Positions 54,901-63,349 of a stretch of DNA of 64,000 nt are shown one piece after another (the stretch's first letter is position 1; each line of letters begins with the position of its first letter). The translations under genes and the position numbers were made by a program. The notes under the pieces are model-generated. The model did not search any database. It had not been told where the DNA came from and worked only from the letters and a program-made list of their open reading frames with translations. The DNA comes from Lysinibacillus contaminans (GTDB taxonomy: Bacteria; Bacillota; Bacilli; Bacillales_A; Planococcaceae), in NCBI RefSeq assembly GCF_001278945.1, contig NZ_LGRV01000001.1, positions 62,001-126,000 of the forward strand, read 5' to 3'.

Positions 54901-55067
54901 AAGAGGCATTAAATAAAGCAATTGATACATTGATTGATTTACAGGATTCTGGTCGGATGATTGGTGTTATTTCGCATGTGGCGGAGCTAAAAGCCGCAAT
55001 GCCAGCAGTTTTACATGTTGAAAAAACATTGAGTGGATATAGTAAAACCCGTTTTGAAGTGAAATAA
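51987..55067 (+). CDS. sbcC: Exonuclease SbcCD subunit C
   Basis: A 1026-residue Rad50-type SMC-like ATPase. Walker A is SGKTGAGKTT near residue 35; the Q-loop segment is VMLPQGEFRKLL; long Gln/Glu-rich coiled coils (about 180-500 and 580-870) flank the zinc hook GDPCPVCGS; the C-terminal signature is KTLSGGEKFNASLSLALG and Walker B MFIDEGFGSLD. It works with SbcD at DNA ends and hairpins. The gene ends the operon, with a terminator after it. Confidence 0.97.
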   Translation: MKPLKLTITAFGPYKDTEVIDFEQLGEHRLFAISGKTGAGKTTIFDAICYALYGAGSGEDRQDTATLRSGFAEDDVYTAVELIFEMRGKTYQVLRQPGHIKAKNKSITGKKIELAEIKAGVADFSIVEKQQTNEVDKKLQEIVGLTKDQFSQIVMLPQGEFRKLLTSDSTNKEAILRKIFKTDRFGEMTKKLDAKRKEAEKDLERAKQLKEHLLGQIAGALPQRSSPLFDCIANNTDNMHQLMAALETEQTFYTENIQIEQKRYDEAYALHQKEQEHYSMAKALNEQFEEQAKRQIRLQALEKDRSIYAAKELELKTAERANSLLIFEQQCTDLRADQDRKEQTYQQAITKQQTVEAQLKVAQEVFVQEEAKEQERQQALQQELKLQELLPAFETYETNRRQLQALEQDVITARQAVTDNQEMLEKEQVQLQQLAQRITDYELQLEPYETYLEQLPKLREQVALLTQVEKYENTIESSSHDVNIAVTQYKNSKQVLQQLEQKWIANQASILAAKLVAGDPCPVCGSTTHQVSPFTEVEEIDEERLEEIRELVHAEERLYFEKEAALKSAKQLYKETDEQLASLNISVTDQLDIFASLQHVEQQISTLKVVSEQLSLVRTKQKNLFEVAERLQAKQLQFERLFAERSMELTKQQTIVAEQQKHIPENLQSLQALKRAIDDAGKHKIALQTAWQASQQNLQVTKEAASNATTAVELAKKAYEEVVANLNLKREQFATSMKDVGFESYQAYDAAKRSIEQIDELRKACSDYEQLLHTLQVQISEGAKQLQGKEKQDLALMEAELVTLRATYEEAFNSLQRTKGYAQACADFVVKLKEASEEIQSLEKEAGRVKELHSLLNGQNAKKISFERYIQINYLDKITAAANLRLYHLSNGQFELRRSDRLEKHAKQSGLGLDVYDAYTDQIRDVKTLSGGEKFNASLSLALGMADVIQSFQGNIRIETMFIDEGFGSLDEEALNKAIDTLIDLQDSGRMIGVISHVAELKAAMPAVLHVEKTLSGYSKTRFEVK

Positions 55068-55068
55068 G

Positions 55069-55102
55069 AAAAGAGGCGCTTATCAAAAAGCGCCTCTTTT
55101 TT
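55069..55102. terminator. Bidirectional terminator
   Basis: A perfect 13-bp stem, AAAAGAGGCGCTT, with a six-base loop, between sbcC and the convergent lutC; T tracts on both sides. Confidence 0.93.
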
Positions 55103-55820
55103 ATAAATCGTCGATAATGATGTAGGTCATATACATTGGACCGTGTACGCCTACGACTAAAATCATCTCGATATCAGCAGAGTTACTTGGACCTGAAATG
55201 AAATTAATGCAAGAAGCTAATGTTTCCCCATTTTGTAATCGTTCACGAATTTGCATGGCAGCCTGTGTCATTCGAGGGACGATAGAGCTTTTTGGTATTA
55301 AAATAATCGACTTTGTTGGCAAGAAACTTACTGTACGACCGTGATTCGGGTTGCTAAATAGAACAGCTGTACCAGATTCGGCCAGTGTGATATCACTTAT
55401 CGTAATCCCGATATTGGCCTTTTCTACAAGTGCTATATTCTCGCGCCCTACTGCCGGGTCCCAAGTATGTAGCTCGATTTGTTTTTCAGGTAATGTTTGT
55501 GTAAATAGTGATGTAAGACCGTACGCATCAAAACGTTCGTCTTGCCAAGCCATAATTGGACCACCACCGTTATCGGTAATGACTTTTTCCATCGTCGTAG
55601 CTAAATCAGCAGAGGATGTGACAATGCAGTTTGTATTAATACGTGTGCATTGTTTTTGCAAAACAGCTAATAGCTCATCCTGCGATAAATTTTGTAATGT
55701 TTTATGCTGCGGTGTATAACCCCATTGTGGACGTTCTACATGCTTAGGTGCAGCTGAACGTTGTAGCCTAGAAGATAATTGGCGTATAAAGGATTCGCGA
55801 TTTTGGATAGTGCCTTTCAT
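55101..55820 (-). CDS. lutC: Lactate utilization protein C
   Basis: A 239-residue LUD-domain (YkgG/LutC) protein, third part of the LutABC L-lactate oxidation complex. Typical segments are DITLAESGTAVLFS, RTVSFLPTKSIILIP and FISGPSNSADIEMILVVGVHGP. It has no cluster-binding Cys of its own. The gene starts two bases after lutB ends, with AAGGAG in the end of lutB. Together with LutA and LutB it allows growth on L-lactate. Confidence 0.95.
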   Translation of the reverse strand: MKGTIQNRESFIRQLSSRLQRSAAPKHVERPQWGYTPQHKTLQNLSQDELLAVLQKQCTRINTNCIVTSSADLATTMEKVITDNGGGPIMAWQDERFDAYGLTSLFTQTLPEKQIELHTWDPAVGRENIALVEKANIGITISDITLAESGTAVLFSNPNHGRTVSFLPTKSIILIPKSSIVPRMTQAAMQIRERLQNGETLASCINFISGPSNSADIEMILVVGVHGPMYMTYIIIDDL

Positions 55821-55822
55821 GA

Positions 55823-57247
55823 TTAGTGGTCTCCTTTTTGTCGATTGTCGAACCAGTCACGGAAGCGTTCTTTTTTCGGTGCAGGGAATTCACGAATATC
55901 CGTCCAATTTTTTAATGGTCCAACGCCTTTTGAAATATGATCGCCTTTTGTCAATGGCTTTAAGGCACTTGACGCAACCTTGGATCCAAATTTATACATA
56001 CCAGATGATGAAGAGCCCATGCCAAAGATAGACATTAGGAAGCGTTCTGAGATTGGCGCACGGCCTTCTTTTTCTACAATCGTTTGTCGATGCTTGTGCA
56101 GTAATTCATGCAATGGAATTTTCACTGGACATACATCGGTACAAGCCCCACAAAGTGTAGATGCGAATGGTAATTCCTTATATTCATCGTAGCCACCAAG
56201 TAATGGAGATAAGACGGCGCCAATTGGACCAGAGTAAATAGAACCATATGAATGGCCACCAACATGACGATAAACAGGGCAAATATTAGCGCAAGCGCCA
56301 CAGCGAATACATTGTAAAATCGATTGGAATTCACTGCCTAAAATTTCAGAACGACCATTATCCACAATGACTAAGTGGAACTCTTCAGGACCATCTACAT
56401 CGCCTTCTTGGCGGGGACCACTTAATACGGTTACATAGCTTGGAAGTTTTTGACCAACGGCACTTCGTGTTAGCATATTGACAAGCACTTCTAGCTCTTC
56501 AAAAGTTGGTACAAGCCGCTCCATACCCATTACTGTAATTTGTGTTTTTGGCAACGCTGTCGATAAATCTGCATTACCTTCGTTTGTTACGATGCAAACT
56601 GAGCCCGTTTCCGCCACTGCAAAGTTACAGCCAGTAATGCCGATATCCGCCGTTAAATAATCATCACGTAACATTTTACGCGCATGCTTTGTCAATTCTT
56701 CGGGACGTTCAGAACCTTCGTATTGATGATGGCGCTGGAAGCTTTCCTGTACCTGTTCTTTCTTACGGTGCAAAGCAGGGGCTACGATGTGTGAAGGTAA
56801 ATCATCGTCGAGCTGTAAAATATACTCGCCTAAATCGGTTTCGACGACGCTACAGCCGACGTGTTTCTCTAAATAATGATTTAAGTCAATTTCCTCTGTT
56901 ACCATCGACTTCGATTTGACGATTTTTTTTGCCTGCTTTTCCTTGGCAACATTTGCGATATAAGCTCGCGCGTCCTCAGCGGAGGCAGCAAAGAAAACAT
57001 GACCACCTCGTGCTGCAACCTGGTCACTTAACTGTGTTAAATAATAGTCAAGATTTGCTAACACATGCTGACGAATTTCCTCACCAAGCGAGCGCCACTC
57101 TTCCCAGTTGCTAAGCTCCTCAACAGCCAATTGACGATTTTTCTCTAGACGATCTTGTGCCCCGGAAACAGCACTCCGCATAAAGGTATTTTGAATGCCT
57201 TCTCCAACTCGATTGTTAAATGGCTCATCGCCGACCTTCATTGGCAT
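55823..57247 (-). CDS. lutB: Lactate utilization iron-sulfur protein B
   Basis: A 474-residue protein with an N-terminal LUD domain and a C-terminal ferredoxin-like region binding two [4Fe-4S] clusters: [16 protein letters not shown] and [13 protein letters not shown]. The loop [20 protein letters not shown] is typical of LutB. It passes electrons from lactate oxidation to the respiratory chain. The ATG overlaps the lutA stop by one base; GGAGGTG lies about ten bases upstream. Confidence 0.96.
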   Translation of the reverse strand: MPMKVGDEPFNNRVGEGIQNTFMRSAVSGAQDRLEKNRQLAVEELSNWEEWRSLGEEIRQHVLANLDYYLTQLSDQVAARGGHVFFAASAEDARAYIANVAKEKQAKKIVKSKSMVTEEIDLNHYLEKHVGCSVVETDLGEYILQLDDDLPSHIVAPALHRKKEQVQESFQRHHQYEGSERPEELTKHARKMLRDDYLTADIGITGCNFAVAETGSVCIVTNEGNADLSTALPKTQITVMGMERLVPTFEELEVLVNMLTRSAVGQKLPSYVTVLSGPRQEGDVDGPEEFHLVIVDNGRSEILGSEFQSILQCIRCGACANICPVYRHVGGHSYGSIYSGPIGAVLSPLLGGYDEYKELPFASTLCGACTDVCPVKIPLHELLHKHRQTIVEKEGRAPISERFLMSIFGMGSSSSGMYKFGSKVASSALKPLTKGDHISKGVGPLKNWTDIREFPAPKKERFRDWFDNRQKGDH

Positions 57248-57981
57248 TATACATGCACCTCCGCGTTTCTAGAATTTAATATTTCAGCAATATGAAGTAC
57301 TTGTACGTGTGCGCCCAATCGCTCTGCACGTCCACGAATATTCATTAAGCAGCCTTCATCTGCACCAACTATATATTTGGCACCCGTTTCGATAATATGC
57401 TGTACTTTTTCATCAACCATTTGCTCGGAAATAGGTGTCATTTTCACAGAGAATGTACCACCGAAGCCGCAGCAAGTTGTTTTGTTTGGTAGCTCTGTAT
57501 ACGTTAACCCTTTAACATTTTCTAGTAATGTTAAAGGCGCACTCTTCACACCAAGTAGACGCGTCATATGGCATGACATGTGATAGGTTACCTTGCCATT
57601 GAAGCTAGCGCCGACATCCGTAATGCCCAGTACATCGACGATAAATTGTGTTAGTTCATACGTTTTTTCAGCTAATCGTTTTGCGCGAGCGGCCCATTGA
57701 CGATCATCTGCAAAAACTTTTTCATACTCACGGAACATATAAGCGCAAGAACCAGAAGGGCATACAACATATTCAGCATCGTCAAATGCTGTAATCATAT
57801 TTTTCATCGCTTCCTTTGCATCTTTTACATAACCTGAGTTGTAGGCTGGTTGTCCACAACAAATTTGTCCGTTTGGAAAAATGACTTCACAGCCAAGATG
57901 TTCTAGAAGTTCTACAGTTGCTTTGCCCACATTTGTTTGAAACATATCGACTATACATGTCGCGAAAAGTGAGATTTTCAT
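57247..57981 (-). CDS. lutA: Lactate utilization iron-sulfur protein A
   Basis: A 244-residue (Fe-S)-binding oxidoreductase with two CCG (DUF224) domains: [21 protein letters not shown] and [13 protein letters not shown], the ligands of a cluster. CIVDMF near the N-terminus and CHMTRLLG fit LutA/GlcF-type proteins. It is the first of the lutABC genes; 73 bases separate it from the permease gene upstream on the same strand, so all may be cotranscribed. Confidence 0.95.
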   Translation of the reverse strand: MKISLFATCIVDMFQTNVGKATVELLEHLGCEVIFPNGQICCGQPAYNSGYVKDAKEAMKNMITAFDDAEYVVCPSGSCAYMFREYEKVFADDRQWAARAKRLAEKTYELTQFIVDVLGITDVGASFNGKVTYHMSCHMTRLLGVKSAPLTLLENVKGLTYTELPNKTTCCGFGGTFSVKMTPISEQMVDEKVQHIIETGAKYIVGADEGCLMNIRGRAERLGAHVQVLHIAEILNSRNAEVHV

Positions 57982-58054
57982 GTGCGTTCATCTCCTGCTG
58001 TTTAATGAATGTTAATGCCCTCAATACCTATTTATAATGCGAGGGGTATTCGTA

Positions 58055-59368
58055 TTACGAGTAAATTAAGATAGCAGCAATTAGTGCTGGAATTGCAGCT
58101 ACTAATGGTCCGATGACCGATACAAAAAATATGTGTTTGTAGGCATCTTTATGCGTTAATCCGATTACTGCAAGCACGGTAATAACCGCACCGTTATGAG
58201 GTAATGAATCTAAACTACCGGAAGCAATAGCGGCAATACGGTGAAGTGCCTCAGGGTCAACACCTAAATCTAAATACGTTTGAACGAACGTTTCCATCGC
58301 AATGCCAAGACCACCGGATGCCGTCCCTGTAATTCCTGCAAGTGCCGCAATGGCTACATAAAGGGAAATTAACGGGCTGCCAGGAATGTTTGCAAGCATT
58401 TCCGTTATTAAACCGAAGCCGGCTGTAGCGGCAATGACTGTACCATACCCGACATCAGCACTAGTATTGATGATTGGTAAAACGGTATTCGTTGCTCCGA
58501 TGTTTATCGCCTGTAATTTGTTATCTATGTATTTCCAGAAGATAATCATAGCAATAAAAACAGTAAGCATTAACGTGTAGAGGATATCTACTTTAAATAC
58601 GTTTAATGTGATGATTAAAAAGATTGGTGGGAAAATACTTAAGAAAAATGGCGGCAATTTTTTTACTGTTGCTTCAAATGCCTTTGAATCCTGTTTATCT
58701 GGATTTTTCATATTTTCATATGTTTCACCACGTGCCTCTGATTTTGCTAATTGACGTTTTAAATAGAAGCAGTTTAAAAGAATGATGGTAATGGTTGCGA
58801 CGATTCCAACAACAGGTGCTGCTGTAGTAGTTGTACCTAAGTATTTTGTTGGGATAATATTTTGTACAGATGGTGAACCCGGAAGCATCGTCATCGTGAA
58901 GGTTGCTATTCCAAAGAAGAATGCTCCTGTAAACAAGTGCCACGGTATATTCAATTCTTTAAATAAAGGCTTAGCAATTGGTAAAATAGCGAAAATAACA
59001 ACGTATGTATTAATACCACCTAGCGTTAAAAAGGAACAAATGATCACAATTGCCATCAGTGCATTGAATTTGTTACTGCGCCCCATAACGGTTAATAGCT
59101 TTTCAGCAATTGATCGTGCTGCACCACTGTCTTCCATAAATTTGCCGAAAATTGCAGCAAACAAGAAGATGAGATAATAATTTTTCATAAAGTTCATAAA
59201 CCCGCTCATATAGTTCCCTTGTAGCGAATCTAAAATAGGCATTTGATTTAATAGTATTACGACTAAGCTGGCAATTGGTGCAATGATGATAATACTGAAA
59301 CCGCGTAATGCTAAAAATATTAATAGTGCGAGTGAAGCAATAATCGTAAATAAACTCCATATTTCCAT
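58055..59368 (-). CDS. GntP family permease
   Basis: A 437-residue membrane transporter with about 12 hydrophobic segments, from the GntP (gluconate/hydroxyacid:H+ symporter) family. GSPSVQNIIPTKYLGT and SGSLDSLPHNGAVITVL are family-typical. Placement between a PucR-type regulator and lutABC, on the same strand, suggests L-lactate or another hydroxyacid as the substrate; B. subtilis uses LutP, an unrelated LctP-type permease, instead. GGAGGACC precedes the ATG by about 11 bases. Confidence 0.9.
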   Translation of the reverse strand: MEIWSLFTIIASLALLIFLALRGFSIIIIAPIASLVVILLNQMPILDSLQGNYMSGFMNFMKNYYLIFLFAAIFGKFMEDSGAARSIAEKLLTVMGRSNKFNALMAIVIICSFLTLGGINTYVVIFAILPIAKPLFKELNIPWHLFTGAFFFGIATFTMTMLPGSPSVQNIIPTKYLGTTTTAAPVVGIVATITIILLNCFYLKRQLAKSEARGETYENMKNPDKQDSKAFEATVKKLPPFFLSIFPPIFLIITLNVFKVDILYTLMLTVFIAMIIFWKYIDNKLQAINIGATNTVLPIINTSADVGYGTVIAATAGFGLITEMLANIPGSPLISLYVAIAALAGITGTASGGLGIAMETFVQTYLDLGVDPEALHRIAAIASGSLDSLPHNGAVITVLAVIGLTHKDAYKHIFFVSVIGPLVAAIPALIAAILIYS

Positions 59369-59483
59369 TGTTCTGAGGTCCTCCGTGTTTAACTTAAATA
59401 TTCTGAAAATTCAACAAGCAGGATATAGTATAACAATGAATGCTATAAAAATACTATGTAAAAAACGACAAAGGTAGAGTGTA

Positions 59484-61268
59484 TCATTTGTTCGTTTTGG
59501 CTAATTTGGCATTTAGTACGTTCGATTGCATATAGAGTGCTAAATTCAATTCGAACATAACTTGACCGTTTTTTTCATCAATATCTAGCAATGAAAAAAT
59601 GGTCTGAAGCCTATATTTAATAGTGTTTATGTGCACAAAACACGCTTCCGCAGTTTGTTTGCGATTTTGATTGTGTGCAAAGTACAGTTTGAGCGTGTAT
59701 AACAAATCGGTCTTGTGTTGATTGTCATATTTGATAATTGACCCAAGTTTCATCTCTATATATTCAGCCGTTTCCTGTGGATCGTTATTTAAAAAAAGTG
59801 TATAGGGTCCAAGTTTGTCATAGGACAAAATAAGTGGTGGTTGTTCAAGTGTTTGTAAATAGTCGATACACTTTTTCGCATCACGGTGCGAGCTTGTAAT
59901 ATTTTCAATCGATTCAAAAAGTCTTCCAAGACCTACATTAAAAGATAGGGAATTATATTTTTTTACATCTTTATCAATTAGCTCGAAAAATTGTTGAATA
60001 CGTTCTTTAAATTGTTCAACAGGTATTTCTGGACTGTTCATAAATAAAAAGTGATAGTGCAAATCATGCTCCGAGATGAAAATCGAAAATGAAAATAGGC
60101 GTGTAACACGATACAGTAACTTGCTAAATTGTTGTTGCTGTTTTTTTGTTTGAACAACGCCGTAAGCATTTTCCTGAAGCTGTAACGTAGCGCATAAGAA
60201 ATGCGTTGTTTGTTGTGCTTCTTGACGCTTATAAAAGGCATTAAAATCTAAATTTAAAAGCTGTTGCAACAAATAGCCGTCGTATTTGAAGGAAATTTCA
60301 AGCTCCTTTTCTTGCTCGGCTAACTGTAAGGCAAATAGAGCGCTTGCTTGTTCCACAGCAAATAAGTCAAGAGGGTCCATCTGTAAGTAATCGTGCATCG
60401 TAATGAGTAGCATACCTAGAACGCCACGCTCTGTATGAATAGGGAATAAGTAGCTCACATACATTTCTTGTTCTATTGAAATGTGGACTTGATGCTGCAT
60501 GCATTGCTGTACTACTGAGTTAAGATCCTCTAATCGCTGCTCCCTCAAAAATTCTGCAGCGTGTTTTGCTGTCGTAGAGGATGCGACAAGTACATCATAA
60601 AAATCTGTCATAATTGCTACTGGTTGTCCAAGCAAAGAGGCTAGTGTATCTGTCATATCGCTGAGGCGACCTCGTGTTAAAGAAACACGTGTTAGAGCAT
60701 CGTAAATTCGCTTTGATCGTTCATTTTGCGTGAATAGTTTTGCGTTTTCAATCGCAATAGAGGATTGATTGGCGAATGCTTGTAGCATCATTAAATCGTT
60801 ATTTTCAAATTGTGTATCACCTGAAAAATTAACAATTGTTAAAACACCGATACATGAGTTGTATTTATCGAGAAGTGGGGCACAAACGGCGCTTTTTGGA
60901 TAAGCAAAGTCACCAACTGCTTTAGTATAGTCTTCCTCATAGAGAGGGAATAAGTCGGACATGCTTTCTGTTACATCATCACTAGAATGGAACCTAAATG
61001 CTTTTTTTTGCGAAAATACTTTACCTGTCATTCCTTCGTTCGAGGCAAGATGAATTTTCTTCAAATAAGCGAGGTTATAGCCAATGGCATGCTTGGCAAT
61101 CAGGCGATTTGTACGTGTATTTAGCATAAATAATACGCCTGCATCGGCACCGTCAATAACATGTAATACTTCACTCATCAGCTTTTCCAACACTTGATTA
61201 ATGTCGAGCGTTGAGGTAAGTACTTGCGCTGCATTGACTAAGCTTAATAATTGTTTTTCTGTATTCAT
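59484..61268 (-). CDS. GAF and PucR-type HTH regulator
   Basis: A 594-residue regulator. Residues 5-170 form a GAF sensor domain (LEKLMSEVLHVIDGADAGVL, VCAPLLDKYNSCIGVLTIVN). The middle resembles the CdaR GGDEF-like region (NVGLGRLFESIENITSSHRD). The C-terminus is a PucR/CdaR-type helix-turn-helix: YFAHNQNRKQTAEACFVHIN, then TIKYRLQTI. It lies directly upstream of the permease and lutABC on the same strand and is their likely activator, replacing the GntR-type LutR of B. subtilis. The ligand is unknown. AAGGGG precedes the ATG by about nine bases. Confidence 0.85.
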   Translation of the reverse strand: MNTEKQLLSLVNAAQVLTSTLDINQVLEKLMSEVLHVIDGADAGVLFMLNTRTNRLIAKHAIGYNLAYLKKIHLASNEGMTGKVFSQKKAFRFHSSDDVTESMSDLFPLYEEDYTKAVGDFAYPKSAVCAPLLDKYNSCIGVLTIVNFSGDTQFENNDLMMLQAFANQSSIAIENAKLFTQNERSKRIYDALTRVSLTRGRLSDMTDTLASLLGQPVAIMTDFYDVLVASSTTAKHAAEFLREQRLEDLNSVVQQCMQHQVHISIEQEMYVSYLFPIHTERGVLGMLLITMHDYLQMDPLDLFAVEQASALFALQLAEQEKELEISFKYDGYLLQQLLNLDFNAFYKRQEAQQTTHFLCATLQLQENAYGVVQTKKQQQQFSKLLYRVTRLFSFSIFISEHDLHYHFLFMNSPEIPVEQFKERIQQFFELIDKDVKKYNSLSFNVGLGRLFESIENITSSHRDAKKCIDYLQTLEQPPLILSYDKLGPYTLFLNNDPQETAEYIEMKLGSIIKYDNQHKTDLLYTLKLYFAHNQNRKQTAEACFVHINTIKYRLQTIFSLLDIDEKNGQVMFELNLALYMQSNVLNAKLAKTNK

Positions 61269-61376
61269 CGTAAACAGCCCCTTTATATATTGCTGATATT
61301 TATTGTAACTCTAAATGAGTAAATACCCTTAGGGAAATTACCAAAAATGAAAGCTCTCATAATGACGGGGAGTCAA

Positions 61377-61538
61377 GTAGCTCAACTTTGGTGGGAAGTC
61401 GCTCAACCTCGGGCCAAAGTCGCTCAACCTCGGTCTCAAGTCGCTCAACCTCTGTCCAAAGTCGCTCAACCTCAGTCTCAAGTCGCTCAACTTTGGTGGG
61501 AGGTCGCTCAACCTCGGCTCAAAGTCGCTTAACCCGAC
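61377..61538. repeat. 21-bp tandem repeat array
   Basis: Eight consecutive units start at exact 21-base steps with GTCGCTCAAC-like sequence (61377, 61398, 61419, 61440, 61461, 61482, 61503, 61524), the last one partial. The internal part varies (CTCGGTCTCAA, CTCTGTCCAAA, TTTGGTGGGAG). Because the period is a multiple of three, all plus frames are open; one from an ATG at 61347 reads QVAQPRS-type heptads, but its ribosome site is weak. The minus strand reads ETEVERL heptads, a coiled-coil pattern, without a start. No unique spacers, so it is not a CRISPR array. Confidence 0.85.
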
Positions 61539-61658
61539 GTGGAGACAATCATATGCACACCGAAATCACCGATAGTTCTTCACCTGATAGATATTTAAAT
61601 TAAATCTACTCATTATGAGTAGTAATCTAAATTTGAGGATGTATGTAGACAATAAAAG

Positions 61659-61687
61659 AGCCATCCCGCGAATTGGGGATAGCTTTA
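61659..61687 (-). terminator. Terminator after small-protein gene
   Basis: On the minus strand AGCTATCCCC pairs with GGGATGGCT (one bulge), followed by CTTTTATTG, ten bases after the 41-residue gene. Confidence 0.65.
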
Positions 61688-61696
61688 GTGAACACA

Positions 61697-61822
61697 TTAT
61701 TTTCTATATGTCTTTACTGAAGTAGGGGTCTTTCCTTTTTTTGCGGCAATTACTTTTTTGATGATGGGAATAACGATGGGTGCAAATTTTACAGCAGTTT
61801 TTACAACGTTTGTAACTTTCAT
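61697..61822 (-). CDS. Small basic membrane-type peptide of unknown function
   Basis: A 41-residue product with a hydrophobic middle (VVKTAVKFAPIVIPIIKKVI) and a very basic tail (AAKKGKTPTSVKTYRK), predicted amphipathic or membrane-inserted. Not recognised. The start is an ATG with AAAGGAAG about ten bases upstream; the longer upstream frame overlaps the DUF4870 gene and has no site. The 56-base gap to that gene, on the same strand, suggests one transcript. Confidence 0.55.
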   Translation of the reverse strand: MKVTNVVKTAVKFAPIVIPIIKKVIAAKKGKTPTSVKTYRK

Positions 61823-61878
61823 TTTATACCAACTTCCTTTTATTATTATTTTTACCCACCTATTGTGTGGATGAAACA

Positions 61879-62211
61879 TTAACGAATGACGCGCATGGCT
61901 TGCACAATATTCCAAATAACGATACCAAGTGATACTAGTAGGTAAATGACAAATCCAACAAGCCAGATAATGATGAATGAAGAATCGTAAGCACTAGGAT
62001 CGTAGCCGCTAAATGATAGTGCAGAAAAGACGAATATGATAAAGAAGACGATACCAATAGCAACTGGAATTAAATGTGACATGAGTGCTCGGATAGAATG
62101 GCGCTTAACCTCACTATCTTTTGAGATAAAATAAACAATTAAAGGTACTATGAACGGTGCGAAAAAAATACTGAGATAACTAAATGCAGATAAGATTTTT
62201 TGATTCTCCAT
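61879..62211 (-). CDS. DUF4870 family membrane protein
   Basis: A 110-residue protein with three to four hydrophobic segments. The start ILSAFSYLSIFFAPFIVPLI and the VKRHSIRALMSHLIP segment are typical of DUF4870 proteins, whose function is unknown. The ATG nine bases after AAAGGAGGG was chosen, shortening an upstream in-frame ATG that has no site. It is divergent from the TPP riboswitch and thiT. Confidence 0.88.
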   Translation of the reverse strand: MENQKILSAFSYLSIFFAPFIVPLIVYFISKDSEVKRHSIRALMSHLIPVAIGIVFFIIFVFSALSFSGYDPSAYDSSFIIIWLVGFVIYLLVSLGIVIWNIVQAMRVIR

Positions 62212-62345
62212 AGTAGTTGTCCCTCCTTTTTTAATATTTACGCATAAAAAATTGAAAAGTTTCAAAAAGATTTAATAAGCAAGCGGTTGTAATTACATAA
62301 TTGTTTGCGTACAATGATGATGTTCGAACAAAAATCTAGATGTAA

Positions 62346-62440
62346 CGACCACAAGGGGTGCCGATGATGTCGGCTGAGATTGGGCACGTAATGCCTTTAC
62401 TCTTTGAACCTGTAAGTTAACACTTGCGTAGGGATTGTGG
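62346..62440 (+). ncRNA. TPP riboswitch (THI element)
   Basis: The conserved parts appear in order: GGGGTGCC, CGGCTGAGAT, TTTGAACCTGTAAGTTAA and TTGCGTAGGGA. They form the pyrimidine- and pyrophosphate-sensing arms of a TPP aptamer. A terminator hairpin follows 20 bases later, so thiamine pyrophosphate probably ends transcription before thiT. Confidence 0.95.
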
Positions 62441-62458
62441 ATAGAAACCGACACGTTT

Positions 62459-62496
62459 ACGATGTGAGGCTCTGTCCTGGCATCGTTTTTTATTTT
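62459..62496 (+). terminator. Riboswitch expression-platform terminator
   Basis: ACGATG pairs with CATCGT, with inner AGG/CCT pairs, followed by TTTTTTATTTT. It lies between the TPP aptamer and thiT. Confidence 0.8.
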
Positions 62497-62595
62497 ACCT
62501 ATTATAGTAGATTGCCAGACAGCCCAATCAATAAAACAACTGATTTCTATTCCTGCTCTTGTATCCTACATCGGAACAAAGGAGAGAATACTGTT

Positions 62596-63156
62596 ATGGA
62601 CAAAAAAAGATTATTAATGCTGGTGGAAATTGCAATTTTCGCTGCGGTTGGGCTTGTACTCGACCAATTATCATTTAAAGTATGGGCACAAGGTGGCTCG
62701 GTTAGTCTTGTCATGGTGCCGATTGTATTAATGGCATTTCGCTGGGGAGTTGGTGCAGGTTTAACAACAGGGCTGCTCATTGGTGTTACGCAGACAATGT
62801 TCGGTGCATATATCGTGCACTGGTTACAAGGTTTCCTTGATTATGGTGTGGCATTTACAGTTGTTGGCTTAGCGGCGATTGTACGTAAGCCTGTACTTGA
62901 TGCAGCTGTAAAAATGGAGAAGGTGAAAATGGCGATTTTTATTGTCATTGGAACTGTCATAGCGGGCTTTTTACGCTATGTAGCACATACATCTGCGGGC
63001 GCGGTGTTCTTTTCAGAATATGCTGGTGATCAAAATGCATGGATCTATTCAATTATTTACAACGGAACTTATATGCTACCAGCGACAATTTTAACAGCTG
63101 TTGCTTGCGTTCTTTTATTTACAGCAGCACCACAACTAATGCAACGAAAATCTTAA
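62596..63156 (+). CDS. thiT: Thiamine transporter ThiT (ECF S component)
   Basis: A 186-residue substrate-binding membrane subunit for an ECF thiamine transporter, with six hydrophobic segments. Diagnostic segments are WAQGGSVSLVMVPIVLMAFR, GLLIGVTQ, WLQGFLDYGVAF and RYVAHTSAGAVFF. It needs the shared energising EcfAA'T module encoded elsewhere. Start: ATG 13 bases after AGGAGAG; a longer in-frame ORF begins inside the riboswitch terminator and was rejected. Controlled by the TPP riboswitch. Confidence 0.96.
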   Translation: MDKKRLLMLVEIAIFAAVGLVLDQLSFKVWAQGGSVSLVMVPIVLMAFRWGVGAGLTTGLLIGVTQTMFGAYIVHWLQGFLDYGVAFTVVGLAAIVRKPVLDAAVKMEKVKMAIFIVIGTVIAGFLRYVAHTSAGAVFFSEYAGDQNAWIYSIIYNGTYMLPATILTAVACVLLFTAAPQLMQRKS

Positions 63157-63166
63157 CAAGTATGTC

Positions 63167-63200
63167 GCCCGTCTCCAATAAGGAACGGGCGTTTTATCTT
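63167..63200 (+). terminator. Terminator of thiT
   Basis: CGCCCGT pairs with ACGGGCG around a 12-base loop, followed by TTTTATC, 10 bases after the stop. Confidence 0.8.
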
Positions 63201-63291
63201 TTTTAGCGGGTGTACAAACACCCGCTAAAAAGATAAAGCCTCCGGCGGATGTCACAGATTTTAAATTGAGCTTGCACAATTCAAAATCTGG
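63193..63291. repeat. Two adjacent inverted repeats
   Basis: First repeat 63195-63236: TTTAGCGGGTGT pairs with ACACCCGCTAAA, extended by TTTATC/GATAAA, about 20 bp with one bulge and a four-base loop. Second, 63257-63291: AGATTTT..AATTG pairs with CAATTCAAAATCT. They fill the gap between thiT and map and look like a compound intergenic repeat element. Confidence 0.6.
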
Positions 63292-63349
63292 ACGCAATTA
63301 ACTCGGATTCCTCATCTTTATGCTGTAGTTGTGATATATTAAAGAGTAG

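Noticed and set aside
58782..59177. 131-codon plus-strand ORF in the GntP gene
   Set aside because: Antisense frame over a clear transporter gene; no ribosome site.
61377..61538. CRISPR array
   Set aside because: Direct 21-base repeats follow each other without unique spacers, and no cas gene is present.
61388..61603. 71-codon ORF in the second frame of the tandem array
   Set aside because: All forward frames are open because the period is a multiple of three; no ribosome site supports this one.
62437..62595. N-terminal extension of thiT
   Set aside because: It would start in the riboswitch and read through the terminator; the ATG after AGGAGAG gives the normal family start.
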